Shown one piece after another: positions 7,154 through 14,831 of a stretch of 21,658 nt of DNA. The first letter of the stretch is position 1; each line of letters begins with the position of its first letter. The position numbers and the translations under genes are program-made. This stretch comes from DATBED01 sp036276195 (GTDB taxonomy: Bacteria; Patescibacteriota; Saccharimonadia; Saccharimonadales; UBA4665): positions 1-21,658 of the forward strand of contig DATBED010000075.1 in the NCBI GenBank assembly GCA_036276195.1, read 5' to 3'. Below the pieces are notes generated by a model, which was not told the DNA's origin, made no database searches, and worked only from the letters and a program-made list of their open reading frames with translations.

Positions 7154-7918
7154 CTAGGGAATTGGGCTCATGTTAGTAACTGCTCTGCCGATTCTTATGT
7201 CTAGGCCCCTGGATTGCTCAAGCTGATCTAACTTGTTTTGTAACAATTCGGCATAAACCTCGGCCGTATTCTGTGAGCGAACAGTAATTAGACTTGTATG
7301 TGGCCTATTTGGGTAATGTGGGATTCCTGCTTCTACAGCCCCGGCTAGCTCATTGAATAAGGTCACTTGCTCTTCATTTATAACGATTGCCCCTGGCCCC
7401 ACAATAGACGCTGCAACAAATTTGGGTGCACCTTCCATCGCACTACCCATTATGCAGATCTTGCCCAGAGTGGCATCAAGCTGCGGCCTTTCATTATTAA
7501 TTTTTAAAGTGTTATTTTGGACGATTTCGTTGAAGCGTTTGCTGCCGCCATCGGTACCGATTGCGGGTTGATAGTATTTTCCAAAAATAGCCAATGCTCG
7601 AGCGTCAGTTAATATGGATACACCTTGTTTACTTCCAAGTATAGCTCTCTGATTTCCTGTGCTGGCAGCTACAATCTCACGTGCAAACAAAGACAGAATT
7701 CTGCCCTCATGTCTGTGTAGCATTCTTTTTACTGAAGCGACTTCATAAACTTGGCGTGAACTGGGAACAATTTTTAATCTGGCCTTGGGGGGGCCTGGGG
7801 ATCGCGCTCTGCGCTGTTTTATTTTTTGGAATGTTTCCTCTGGATCAAGCTCCAATTCAGGTTCAAATGCGTAAGCGCTGCCGGCCGCGATATAAAATGA
7901 AGAACTTCTTGAAGCCAT
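7154..7918 (-). CDS. Hypothetical protein
   Basis: A 254-aa soluble protein I do not recognise. The N-terminus is low in hydrophobicity and has a basic, proline-containing stretch (about 30-55). The middle contains an Ala/Gly-rich segment (AILGSKQGVSILTDARALAI, about 92-111). The C-terminal third contains NRPHTSLITV followed by an amphipathic helix and a strand; this HxS/T-L pattern faintly recalls one half of a 2H-phosphoesterase fold, but no second copy of the motif is evident, so I do not assign it. The ATG at 7918 is 45 nt after the 3' end of tRNA-Leu on the same strand. A weak TTGTAA, 17 nt, TAGTGT lies upstream. Confidence 0.6.
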   Translation of the reverse strand: MASRSSSFYIAAGSAYAFEPELELDPEETFQKIKQRRARSPGPPKARLKIVPSSRQVYEVASVKRMLHRHEGRILSLFAREIVAASTGNQRAILGSKQGVSILTDARALAIFGKYYQPAIGTDGGSKRFNEIVQNNTLKINNERPQLDATLGKICIMGSAMEGAPKFVAASIVGPGAIVINEEQVTLFNELAGAVEAGIPHYPNRPHTSLITVRSQNTAEVYAELLQNKLDQLEQSRGLDIRIGRAVTNMSPIP

Positions 7919-7963
7919 AATATACGTACACTACAATAATTTACGCTTTTTTACAAACTGTGT

Positions 7964-8048
7964 TGGTGGGCGAGGAGGGAATCGAACCCTCACTCCTTGC
8001 GGAACACGATTTTGAGTCGTGCGCGTATACCAGTTCCGCCACTCGCCC
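7964..8048 (-). tRNA. tRNA-Leu (anticodon CAA), CCA encoded
   Basis: The minus strand folds as a class II tRNA. The acceptor stem GGGCGAG (8042-8048) pairs with CTCGCCC (7968-7974), followed by discriminator A and a genomically encoded CCA. The anticodon stem CACGA/TCGTG encloses the loop CTCAAAA, giving anticodon CAA, which reads UUG. A long variable arm and a GGTTCGATTCC T-arm complete it. The hypothetical gene follows 45 nt downstream on the same strand. Confidence 0.95.
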
Positions 8049-8098
8049 GACGAGCTTGAGATGTAATCTATCAGATAGGCTACAGGGGGTAATTGTAC

Positions 8099-8104
8099 TA
8101 TAAT
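8099..8104 (+). promoter_or_regulatory. -10 element upstream of the sortase gene
   Basis: TATAAT lies 35 nt before the ATG at 8140. No clear -35 and no Shine-Dalgarno sequence are visible, so the leader would be about 28 nt. Confidence 0.35.
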
Positions 8105-8139
8105 TGGGCGTGCCGGGCTAGTTTTGCTCTGGATTAAAT

Positions 8140-9426
8140 ATGGCCACAAATAGCGATTTATCAGATAGTGACAACCAAGCGGCATCAAGCAGCGCGCCTG
8201 ATGCGGGGCCGGCTGTTGACCTAATCCGCCAGAAGTTGGATAGGATTTACCAGGATGAGCCAGACGCCTTCCAGGAACTAGCCGAAGCCGAGGCCGTGCC
8301 ACGGCGCAGCAAGCACCAAAAGTTCATGTACGAGTTGAGCGCCTCAGGCAAGGATTTAGCCAGCGTCCAAACCGAGTGGCACAACTATTATCAAAGCTTG
8401 CCCGATAATGAGAAACACCAGGTCTGGCAGGAATTTTACTCCAGCCAATCGCTGATGGCCGGGCAACCGGCGGTGGAAGCTAATCCGCAAGCGATGGCCG
8501 AGCACAAGCATCAAGCCGCCAGCCCGCCGCGCCAAAAGGCGCAGCCGAAGGTGCGTGATATCCGGAGCAAGGGCGAAGTAAAGGCCGTCATCCGCAATAA
8601 GGTCTCGGCCGGTGGCAAGCTAGAAGCTAAACACCACCTGCAATCACTGCTGTTCGGCCTAAGCATGGGTTTTGCCGTTTTAATAATTTTTCTGTTCGGA
8701 TTTTTCAATGAGGTTGTTATAGCGCCCTTCATTCAGCCCAGCCGAGTTCAGGCTGACACACCACTGATAATCAACAGCAACAGCGTGGCGCCAAGCGCCA
8801 CGCCGGAAGTGATTATTCCTAAAATCAATGTCGAGATTCCTGTTAATTACAACGAAACCTCGACCGACGAAAGCACCATCGAAAGCGATCTTAATGACGG
8901 GGTGGTGCATTATCCAACCACCTCTGTACCGGGCCAGAACGGAAACGCCGCCTTTTTTGGCCATAGCAGCAATAACATCTTTAATAAGGGTAAGTATAAG
9001 TTTGCTTTTGTACTGCTGCACACCCTGGTCAACGGCGATACTTTTTACCTGACCTATAACAGTAAGGTTTATGTATATAAGGTGATCTCGCATACCATCG
9101 TCGACCCCAGCGACGTGGGCGTGCTGGAGCCGGTGCCGGGTCAAACGGCTACTGCCACACTGATCACTTGTGATCCGCCGGGCACCAGCATTCACCGGCT
9201 GGTGGTGGTGGGGCAGCAAGTCAGTCCTGACCCATCGGCAAATACCGCCTCGACCGCTGGCGCTACTCCCACAACCTCTGCCTCGCTGCCAAACGACGGC
9301 CCGACTGCCTGGAGCAAGTACATCGGCACAGGCCTGGGCAAAGCTAGCTTAGTGATGGTGCTGCTGGGTGCTATAGCCTTAGGCTTCCGTAAAATTTGGC
9401 GCCCCTTGGTGGGCGGCACTGCTTAA
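8140..9426 (+). CDS. Sortase family transpeptidase with long cytoplasmic N-terminal region and C-terminal membrane anchor
   Basis: A 428-aa protein. Residues 1-165 are hydrophilic and partly charged (predicted cytoplasmic). A membrane helix lies at about 170-190, then the sortase barrel (about 222-362), a Thr/Ser/Ala-rich linker and a second hydrophobic helix at about 402-417. The catalytic triad is complete: His275 in FFGHSSN, Cys344 in TLITCDPPG and Arg353 in IHRLVVVG. Sortases cleave LPXTG-like signals and attach proteins to peptidoglycan or to pilin subunits at the outer membrane face. No protein with an obvious sorting signal is in the window. The TLITC-PPG-HRL pattern suggests a housekeeping or class D/E-like enzyme, which I cannot settle. 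It converges with the PEGA gene 14 nt away. Confidence 0.9.
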   Translation: MATNSDLSDSDNQAASSSAPDAGPAVDLIRQKLDRIYQDEPDAFQELAEAEAVPRRSKHQKFMYELSASGKDLASVQTEWHNYYQSLPDNEKHQVWQEFYSSQSLMAGQPAVEANPQAMAEHKHQAASPPRQKAQPKVRDIRSKGEVKAVIRNKVSAGGKLEAKHHLQSLLFGLSMGFAVLIIFLFGFFNEVVIAPFIQPSRVQADTPLIINSNSVAPSATPEVIIPKINVEIPVNYNETSTDESTIESDLNDGVVHYPTTSVPGQNGNAAFFGHSSNNIFNKGKYKFAFVLLHTLVNGDTFYLTYNSKVYVYKVISHTIVDPSDVGVLEPVPGQTATATLITCDPPGTSIHRLVVVGQQVSPDPSANTASTAGATPTTSASLPNDGPTAWSKYIGTGLGKASLVMVLLGAIALGFRKIWRPLVGGTA

Positions 9427-9440
9427 CGAGACCGGGGGTC

Positions 9441-10928
9441 TTAACGATCGGCTGGGGCCAGCAGCCAAGTCTGGTTCAGCTCATACTGGCCGCTAGAGTT
9501 GGGAGCCAACGTATAAACGAACTTGTAGTCTGGCGAAAAGGCCGGCAGATACTGGGCGCTGGCCGGCACCAGCACGTGCCGGTTGGTTTGATCATAGTCA
9601 AAAATGACTAGCTTGCCGCCGCTAACATAATCTAAGCGATCGCCGTCCATCCACGTAGCGTGCGGCATCGGTGAATCCAACGGCGTCGGAATGTTATAAC
9701 TGTAACCCTGATTGTTCTGGATGTCGTAAACCCCTAAGCTGGAGCCGCCCTCGGTTACGATAAACTGGGCGCTATCAGAAAAGCTCAAATAGTTCGGCTG
9801 ACTGACGCGCAATACTTGCGTTGGCACAATTGCTTGGCCGGGCAGCTTAGCCAGTTGCCCTAGGGGATCCTGATAAATATAGACTTTGCCGAGCGAAGCA
9901 GCACCGGCTGCCACGTACATGGTGCCGCTATACTGTGTCAGATCGAGCACATAGCTGGGGCTGGTCGGAAAGCTCCTTAGCGTAGTCGATTGGTTTCCTA
10001 CCAGCATTCTCAACAGCACCTTGCCGGCCGGCGCGCCGCTATCGGTCACATATAAAATAGTATTGTCGCCATAGGATTGATAGGCCAGCACGTGCTGCAA
10101 CACCGTCGTTTTATCGGTAGACTTCCGCACGGTCTGCAGATCGCCAGTGGTGGCGTCATAAACATAATACTGATCAAACTTTTTATTCTTAAGGGTGATC
10201 TTGGATGGGTCAATAGATAGATTGGTGTTCAGGTTAATCGATTGCTCGGGATTGGTGCGGTCCAGCAGAATAAACTCGGTCTTGCCATCGAAATTATGCT
10301 GCAAAAGCACGTGTTGGTTGTCATCTGCCCACTCGGCAAGCTGCAGCGTTTCGCCGGGCGTAGTAGCCTTGCTTAACACGCCATCGGGTAGACTGATGGT
10401 CGTAACATTTTTGACCGATGTTTGGCTCTTTAGATCATATACATCAAAGTCGGTCAGCGAACCCGGGTGGGTCACTAATAACCAGCGCCGGTCAGGGCTC
10501 TGGGTGACTACGCTCGGCGGTGCTGTATAGGTCTGCACTTTATTAGTCGTTAAGGTTTTAGGTGTTAAGAGGGGGTAGTCAAAGTGTTCAACCTTACCAC
10601 CATCAACCTCAATTGTGCGCTTCCAATCATAATAACCGGCGCGGCTCAAGCGGATATTGTAGATATTCTCGGGTAAATACAGCCGGGTATTGGTGGTGGA
10701 GGGGTAAAGTGAGTTATTGACATAGATTTGGGCCGGATTAGGCTGGCTAGAGAAGAAGGCCAGCCCGCTCTGGATAACTGTTCCTTGCTTGCCCAAGCCA
10801 AAGCCATAGCCATAGGCGTGCTGCACCAGTAAGATAGTGGCAATAGCTATAGCAATCGCTACCAATATATAGCCAATAAATAGCAGGATATTCTGCCGCA
10901 TCTGTTTAGCTGTATCTAGATAGTCCAT
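9441..10928 (-). CDS. PEGA-domain membrane protein with predicted beta-propeller
   Basis: A 495-aa protein with a short cytoplasmic N-terminus, one membrane helix (about 14-37) and a large extracytoplasmic part. Residues about 53-120 fit a PEGA domain: FFSSQPNPAQIYVNN, then LYLPENIYNIRLSRAGYYDW and a closing strand. The rest is built of repeated strands such as SPDRRWLLVTHPG, WADDNQHVLLQHNF and FSPDYKFVYTLAPNS, which resemble TolB/WD-like propeller blades. PEGA domains are common in surface proteins; a structural or binding role is likely, with no catalytic motif visible. The ATG is 7 nt from a perfect TATAAT, so a leaderless transcript is likely. It is divergent from the DUF4367-like gene. 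Confidence 0.85.
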   Translation of the reverse strand: MDYLDTAKQMRQNILLFIGYILVAIAIAIATILLVQHAYGYGFGLGKQGTVIQSGLAFFSSQPNPAQIYVNNSLYPSTTNTRLYLPENIYNIRLSRAGYYDWKRTIEVDGGKVEHFDYPLLTPKTLTTNKVQTYTAPPSVVTQSPDRRWLLVTHPGSLTDFDVYDLKSQTSVKNVTTISLPDGVLSKATTPGETLQLAEWADDNQHVLLQHNFDGKTEFILLDRTNPEQSINLNTNLSIDPSKITLKNKKFDQYYVYDATTGDLQTVRKSTDKTTVLQHVLAYQSYGDNTILYVTDSGAPAGKVLLRMLVGNQSTTLRSFPTSPSYVLDLTQYSGTMYVAAGAASLGKVYIYQDPLGQLAKLPGQAIVPTQVLRVSQPNYLSFSDSAQFIVTEGGSSLGVYDIQNNQGYSYNIPTPLDSPMPHATWMDGDRLDYVSGGKLVIFDYDQTNRHVLVPASAQYLPAFSPDYKFVYTLAPNSSGQYELNQTWLLAPADR

Positions 10929-10935
10929 TTACCTC

Positions 10936-10941
10936 ATTATA
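10936..10941 (-). promoter_or_regulatory. -10 element of the PEGA gene, probable leaderless start
   Basis: On the minus strand a consensus TATAAT is followed by GAGGTAA and the ATG at 10928. A poor TTACGA at 18-nt spacing is the only -35 candidate. Confidence 0.5.
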
Positions 10942-10955
10942 ACTGCTTAAGTGGC

Positions 10956-10984
10956 TTGATCGTAAGCACTAGGGGGTTTAAGAT
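10956..10984 (+). promoter_or_regulatory. Promoter of the DUF4367-like gene
   Basis: TTGATC (10956-10961), a 17-nt spacer and TAAGAT (10979-10984) make a plausible sigma70 promoter. Its -35 contains the TTG that could be taken as the start codon of the downstream gene, which argues for a later start at 11019. Confidence 0.5.
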
Positions 10985-11018
10985 AGAAGTATCAATTAAG
11001 CCTCAAGGCGCCAGTTTC

Positions 11019-11954
11019 GTGAATAATAAAGAGGATAGCAATCAAACAAACGGTAAGATCCACGACCCGAATTCAGGGCAGGCTGCCAAGCCTGTGGCCC
11101 ATCACGCGCTACAGAACTCTAAGATATTGATGCGCCGAGCGGTGAAACGTCCACAATCCAGCCTCAAGCAGCGCCTAAAGGCCCAAGGGCAATTGGATAT
11201 TGTTAACCCTGGTGAAGTTCAGTTGCCTGCGCGGATGGAAAAACGTCTGCAGCATGCTAAACAGATGCCAAAGAGTGAGCTGATTAGCCACTTCTCTAGC
11301 GTCGCCAGTACCAAGGAAACACCAGCAGCTGTAGCCGCACCATCTTCGAGGACGCACGAGTCCTCTCGGTCTAGATTTAAAGAATCTATGGAACCGAAGC
11401 CCGACTCCAAACGGCCGCTCACTACATCCGAGATCTTAGAGCACGCCCTCAACCAGGCCACCGCCCACGAAAACAAACCTCTGAAGCGCTCCAACAATCG
11501 CTTGAAAAAGCAGCTGGGCATCGTGGCCGGCGTTACCGTGGCCGTCGGCTTATTAACGGTGGTTGCCGTTAAAAGCCTGCCGGGCGCCCAGTTACAAGTG
11601 GCAGCGGCCAAGGCCGGTTTTAGTGCTAAGCTGCCAAATTACGAGCCAGCCGGATTTAGCCAGGCGCCCTTAAACTCCAGCCCAGGCGAAATTGCCGCCC
11701 AATTCCAGAGCCAGACCGACGCCCGCAACTACACCATCACCCAAAAAACTACCTCTTGGGATAGCACCGCTTTAGCTAATAACTTCGTGGCTAGGATGGA
11801 TCCGAATTACCATACCGTTAAGTCTGGTGACAATATTATCTATATCTACAGCGGCCATAATGCCACCTGGGTAAATGGCGGCATCTGGTACAACGTGCAA
11901 GCCAATGGTGCTCTGACCGACCAACAGCTGGTCGAACTGGCCACCAGCTTGTAA
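11019..11954 (+). CDS. Single-pass membrane protein with C-terminal DUF4367-like domain
   Basis: The frame is open from a TTG at 10956 (332 aa), but I prefer the GTG at 11019 (311 aa). The upstream TTG forms the -35 of a good promoter, and AAGGCG lies 8 nt before the GTG. About 165 basic, low-complexity cytoplasmic residues precede one membrane helix (LGIVAGVTVAVGLLTVVAVK). The roughly 120 extracytoplasmic residues contain NYTITQKTTSWDS, DNIIYIYSGHNATWVNGGIW and a closing QLVELATSL. This resembles the DUF4367/LolA-like fold found in anti-sigma factors and sporulation lipoproteins (a hydrophobic tryptophan strand followed by a terminal helix ending in A.SL). A role in the envelope is inferred. 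gltX follows 33 nt downstream. Confidence 0.7.
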   Translation: MNNKEDSNQTNGKIHDPNSGQAAKPVAHHALQNSKILMRRAVKRPQSSLKQRLKAQGQLDIVNPGEVQLPARMEKRLQHAKQMPKSELISHFSSVASTKETPAAVAAPSSRTHESSRSRFKESMEPKPDSKRPLTTSEILEHALNQATAHENKPLKRSNNRLKKQLGIVAGVTVAVGLLTVVAVKSLPGAQLQVAAAKAGFSAKLPNYEPAGFSQAPLNSSPGEIAAQFQSQTDARNYTITQKTTSWDSTALANNFVARMDPNYHTVKSGDNIIYIYSGHNATWVNGGIWYNVQANGALTDQQLVELATSL

Positions 11955-11974
11955 TTGGATTAAACAAAATACTT

Positions 11975-11980
11975 TATAAT
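11975..11980 (+). promoter_or_regulatory. -10 element of gltX, probable leaderless start
   Basis: TATAAT is followed by 7 nt (TAAACCA) and the ATG at 11988. There is no Shine-Dalgarno sequence, and the -35 is weak (TTGGAT at only 14-nt spacing). Confidence 0.5.
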
Positions 11981-11987
11981 TAAACCA

Positions 11988-13415
11988 ATGAATGAAGTCA
12001 GGACGCGCTTCGCGCCCAGCCCAACCGGTTACTTGCATGTGGGTGGCATTCGCACGGCCGTCTTTGCCTGGCTGACGGCCCGCCATGCTGACGGCCAATT
12101 CATCCTGCGGCTAGAAGATACCGACAAAAAAAGAGAGGTGGCTGGCTCCGACCAACACATTATCGACTGCCTTAAGGCACTGGGTCTAAATTACGATGAA
12201 GGACCTGATGTGGGTGGCCCCTATGGGCCTTACCGCCAGAGCGAACGCCTAGACATTTATAAAAAATGGGTCCAGAAGTTAATTGAAAAGGGCAGGGCTT
12301 ATGCCGACCCTTACGCGCCGGGGGAAGTCCAGGCCTTTCGGGAAGAAGCCGCTAAAAACAAGCAACCTTTCTTATACCGAAATCACCGACCAGATAATCC
12401 GCCCCAGTGGGATGGCAGCCAGCCGCTGCGCTTCAAATCCGACCCCAAAGACCATAAGTGGCACGACGTTATCATGGGTGATTTGGCCACCGGCCCGGAG
12501 GTAATTGACGATTTCGTACTAATCAAATCCGACGGCTATCCTACCTATAACTTCGCTCATATTATCGACGACCACGAGATGGCAATTACACATGTCATCC
12601 GTGGCCAAGAGTTCATCTCTAGTGTGCCGAATTACCTCAATTTATACGAGGCGCTCGAATTAACGTCGCCTATTATGGCTACCGCACCTCATGTGCTAGG
12701 CCCCGACGGCAAAAAGAAACTGTCTAAGCGTGATGGTGCCAAAGACCTGATGGACTACATCCGCGACGGTTTTTTACCGGAAGCGCTGCTCAACTTTATT
12801 GCCAGCCTCGGCTGGAACGACGGTACCGAGCAAGAAATCTTCTCTCGGGAAGAGCTAATCCAAAAGTTCAGCCTAGAGCGGGTCAACCGTAGCGGCGCTA
12901 ATTTCGACGAACGCCGGCTGCTCTGGATGAACGGCCACTACATTCGCGAACTGCCACTTGACGACCTGTTCGAGCGCGTTCGTAACTACTGGCCAAGCGA
13001 AGCCGCCAATTATGATGACGATTACAAGACGCGGGTCTTGGCGCTGGTGCAGGAAAGGCTCAAATACTTCGCCGAACTACCCGAATTAACTCGTTTCTTT
13101 TTCGTCGACCTGCCCATCAACCCCGAGCTAATTTCTACCCACAAACAGCTTAAGAACCTACCCACTGAAGAACTAAGATCGTTATTAGAACAGGTTAAAG
13201 ACAGCTTATCTAAAAGTGACTTCTCGGCCGAAGATTTAACTAATCGACTCAATCGTCTGCTCGAAGAAACCGGGCAGAAGCCGGCGGTCTTATTTAGCTT
13301 GGTCCGAATCGCTACTACCCAGGCACCAGCCAGTCCGGGCCTAGCCGACAGCTTGGTCGTACTCGGCAAGGAACGCAGCCTGCAGCGCCTCGACACCCAA
13401 CTAAGCTCTATCTAA
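11988..13415 (+). CDS. gltX: Glutamate--tRNA ligase
   Basis: A 475-aa class I aminoacyl-tRNA synthetase of the usual bacterial GluRS length. The N-terminus RTRFAPSPTGYLHVGG holds the HIGH-type signature (HVGG), and KKLSKRDGA at about 243-251 is the KMSKS-type loop. Rossmann-fold landmarks RLEDTD (41-46) and THVIRGQEF (201-209) are present. The C-terminal half is the helical anticodon-binding region. The Cys residues that bind zinc in E. coli GluRS are absent here (AYADPYAP and FLYRNHRP), so this is a zinc-free form, which many bacteria have. It charges tRNA-Glu in the cytoplasm; whether it also misacylates tRNA-Gln depends on GlnRS or GatCAB elsewhere. The start ATG is preceded by TATAAT at 7 nt. 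Confidence 0.97.
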   Translation: MNEVRTRFAPSPTGYLHVGGIRTAVFAWLTARHADGQFILRLEDTDKKREVAGSDQHIIDCLKALGLNYDEGPDVGGPYGPYRQSERLDIYKKWVQKLIEKGRAYADPYAPGEVQAFREEAAKNKQPFLYRNHRPDNPPQWDGSQPLRFKSDPKDHKWHDVIMGDLATGPEVIDDFVLIKSDGYPTYNFAHIIDDHEMAITHVIRGQEFISSVPNYLNLYEALELTSPIMATAPHVLGPDGKKKLSKRDGAKDLMDYIRDGFLPEALLNFIASLGWNDGTEQEIFSREELIQKFSLERVNRSGANFDERRLLWMNGHYIRELPLDDLFERVRNYWPSEAANYDDDYKTRVLALVQERLKYFAELPELTRFFFVDLPINPELISTHKQLKNLPTEELRSLLEQVKDSLSKSDFSAEDLTNRLNRLLEETGQKPAVLFSLVRIATTQAPASPGLADSLVVLGKERSLQRLDTQLSSI

Positions 13416-13437
13416 AATCTGCTCACGATTTATGCCA

Positions 13438-13476
13438 GACGTATAAAGTATGGCATTTCCCCGTACTTTATACGTC
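13438..13476. repeat. 13-bp perfect inverted repeat downstream of gltX
   Basis: GACGTATAAAGTA (13438-13450) and TACTTTATACGTC (13464-13476) are exact reverse complements separated by 13 nt. TGCCA (13433-13437) and TGGCA (13451-13455) offer an alternative pairing. No T-run follows, so a classic terminator is not supported; it could end transcripts by another route or be a binding site or a small mobile remnant. Confidence 0.7.
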
Positions 13477-13514
13477 GCCGATAATACAACTAGAAAGGTG
13501 ATGGCTAGAAGGGG

Positions 13515-13542
13515 TTGGCATTAACATAAGCGCTGTTATAAT
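13515..13542 (+). promoter_or_regulatory. Promoter of the DUF3048-kinase-regulator operon, probable leaderless start
   Basis: TTGGCA (13515-13520), a 16-nt spacer and TATAAT (13537-13542) with an upstream TGT (extended -10) form the best promoter in the window. Only AGAAAG lies between the -10 and the ATG at 13549, which would place +1 at the start codon. Confidence 0.75.
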
Positions 13543-13548
13543 AGAAAG

Positions 13549-14829
13549 ATGGACAGCGACTTCCGGCCGGCCAACCGGCCCAAGTCTTTGCAGGCCAAGT
13601 TAGACAATCTGCAGGAGACACCAAAACCACAAAATCAAAACTTCCAAACCCCGGAAGAAGTGGCTGTTAAGGATGACCTTACGGCACCGGTCCAAAACTT
13701 GGCCAGTATGGCCGTAGCTTCTAGCAACAAGCGGTCCAAAAGGGCGGCTTGGCGCGATAAGTTTCACTTTAGCTGGCCACCTGGCAAGAAGGAATGGATC
13801 GGCAGCGTTATTACCGTATTGGTTTGCGGCGGCATTGTTGCTTTGGTTTTGACCCATGTCGGCCCTAAGCCGGTAACCAACGCGCAGCCGATACAACATG
13901 TTGCTAAAAAAGTGGCGCCCAAGCCTACCACCGTGCCATCTACTTTGAGCGGCTTGCCAGTCGATCCGAGCGTCAACCAGCGACCAGTAACGGGGGTAAT
14001 GATCGAGAATAGCCCTGATGCCCGGCCCCAGTCTGGCCTCAGCCAAGCCAGTGTGGTTTTTGAAGCTATTGCCGAAGGTGGCGTGACACGCTTCCTGGCC
14101 CTTTACCAAGATACGGCGCCGGCCAACATCGGACCAGTACGCAGCGCCCGGCCGTACTATATCCAGTGGGCACTTGGCTTTGACGCCGCCTACGCTCATG
14201 TCGGCGGCAGCCCTGACGGTCTAGCCGACATTAAAGCATGGGGAGTCAAAGATTTAGACGAATTCTATAACGCCGGCGCTTATCACCGTATCAGTTCACG
14301 GGTGGCGCCTCACAATGTATACACTTCCATAGCGACACTTAACCAACTGGAGGCCTCCAAGGGCTACGCCACCAGCAGCTACACGGGCTTTGTCCGCAAA
14401 AAGCCGGCGCCGGTCAAAGTCCCGACGGCCAAAACCATCGACATCACCATGTCCGGGCCGCTTTATAACGCCCATTATGATTACAACGCCGTTACCAACA
14501 CCTATAACCGTAGCGAAGGGGGGGCGCCTCATATTGACGCCAATACCAATCAGCAGATTAGTCCAAATGTCGTAGTAGCACTGGTTATGCCCTACAGCTT
14601 AGGAGCTCTCGATACCAGCGGGGCTTACTATTCCGTCTACAATACCATTGGAAGCGGGCAGGCCTTTATCTTCCAAGACGGCACGCTAACCACCGGCACC
14701 TGGACTAAAACCGACGCCAAAAGCCAGTTTAGCTTCACCGATGCCAATGGCAAACCAATAGGCCTAAACCCAGGCCAAACCTGGCTAACAGCTGTCGGAA
14801 GTTCGAGCAAAGTCGTGTCAGCGCCCTAG
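13549..14829 (+). CDS. DUF3048 (YerB-like) membrane-anchored protein
   Basis: A 426-aa protein with about 80 cytoplasmic residues, one membrane helix (about 83-103), a proline/lysine-rich linker and a large extracytoplasmic domain. The DUF3048 signature is strong: RPVTGVMIENSPDARPQSGL (145-164), FEAIAEGGVTRFLALY (171-186) and IGPVRSARPYY (194-204). A C-terminal subdomain begins at about residue 310. YerB of B. subtilis is a lipoprotein of unknown biochemical role; here the lipobox is replaced by a membrane helix. It heads a run with the histidine kinase 2 nt downstream and a response regulator beyond that, so it may supply the signal sensed by the kinase (inference). Confidence 0.9.
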   Translation: MDSDFRPANRPKSLQAKLDNLQETPKPQNQNFQTPEEVAVKDDLTAPVQNLASMAVASSNKRSKRAAWRDKFHFSWPPGKKEWIGSVITVLVCGGIVALVLTHVGPKPVTNAQPIQHVAKKVAPKPTTVPSTLSGLPVDPSVNQRPVTGVMIENSPDARPQSGLSQASVVFEAIAEGGVTRFLALYQDTAPANIGPVRSARPYYIQWALGFDAAYAHVGGSPDGLADIKAWGVKDLDEFYNAGAYHRISSRVAPHNVYTSIATLNQLEASKGYATSSYTGFVRKKPAPVKVPTAKTIDITMSGPLYNAHYDYNAVTNTYNRSEGGAPHIDANTNQQISPNVVVALVMPYSLGALDTSGAYYSVYNTIGSGQAFIFQDGTLTTGTWTKTDAKSQFSFTDANGKPIGLNPGQTWLTAVGSSSKVVSAP

Positions 14830-14831
14830 AG

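Noticed and set aside
5866..8080. Shared 12-mer TCAGATAGGCTA near 5870 and 8071 as a dispersed repeat
   Set aside because: It is a single short match, one copy inside the ABC gene; chance is adequate.
7931..8302. A 123-codon minus-strand frame across the tRNA
   Set aside because: It runs through tRNA-Leu and the start of the sortase gene; the tRNA explains the sequence.
8680..9219. A 179-codon minus-strand frame
   Set aside because: It is antisense to the sortase catalytic domain; the plus strand carries the complete His-Cys-Arg triad.
13501..13524. A 7-codon frame preceded by AAAGGTG, as a leader peptide
   Set aside because: It lies upstream of the promoter predicted for the 13549 gene and would not be on its transcript; too short to support.
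13600..14199. A 199-codon minus-strand frame
   Set aside because: It is antisense to the DUF3048 gene, which has a strong family signature and promoter on the plus strand.
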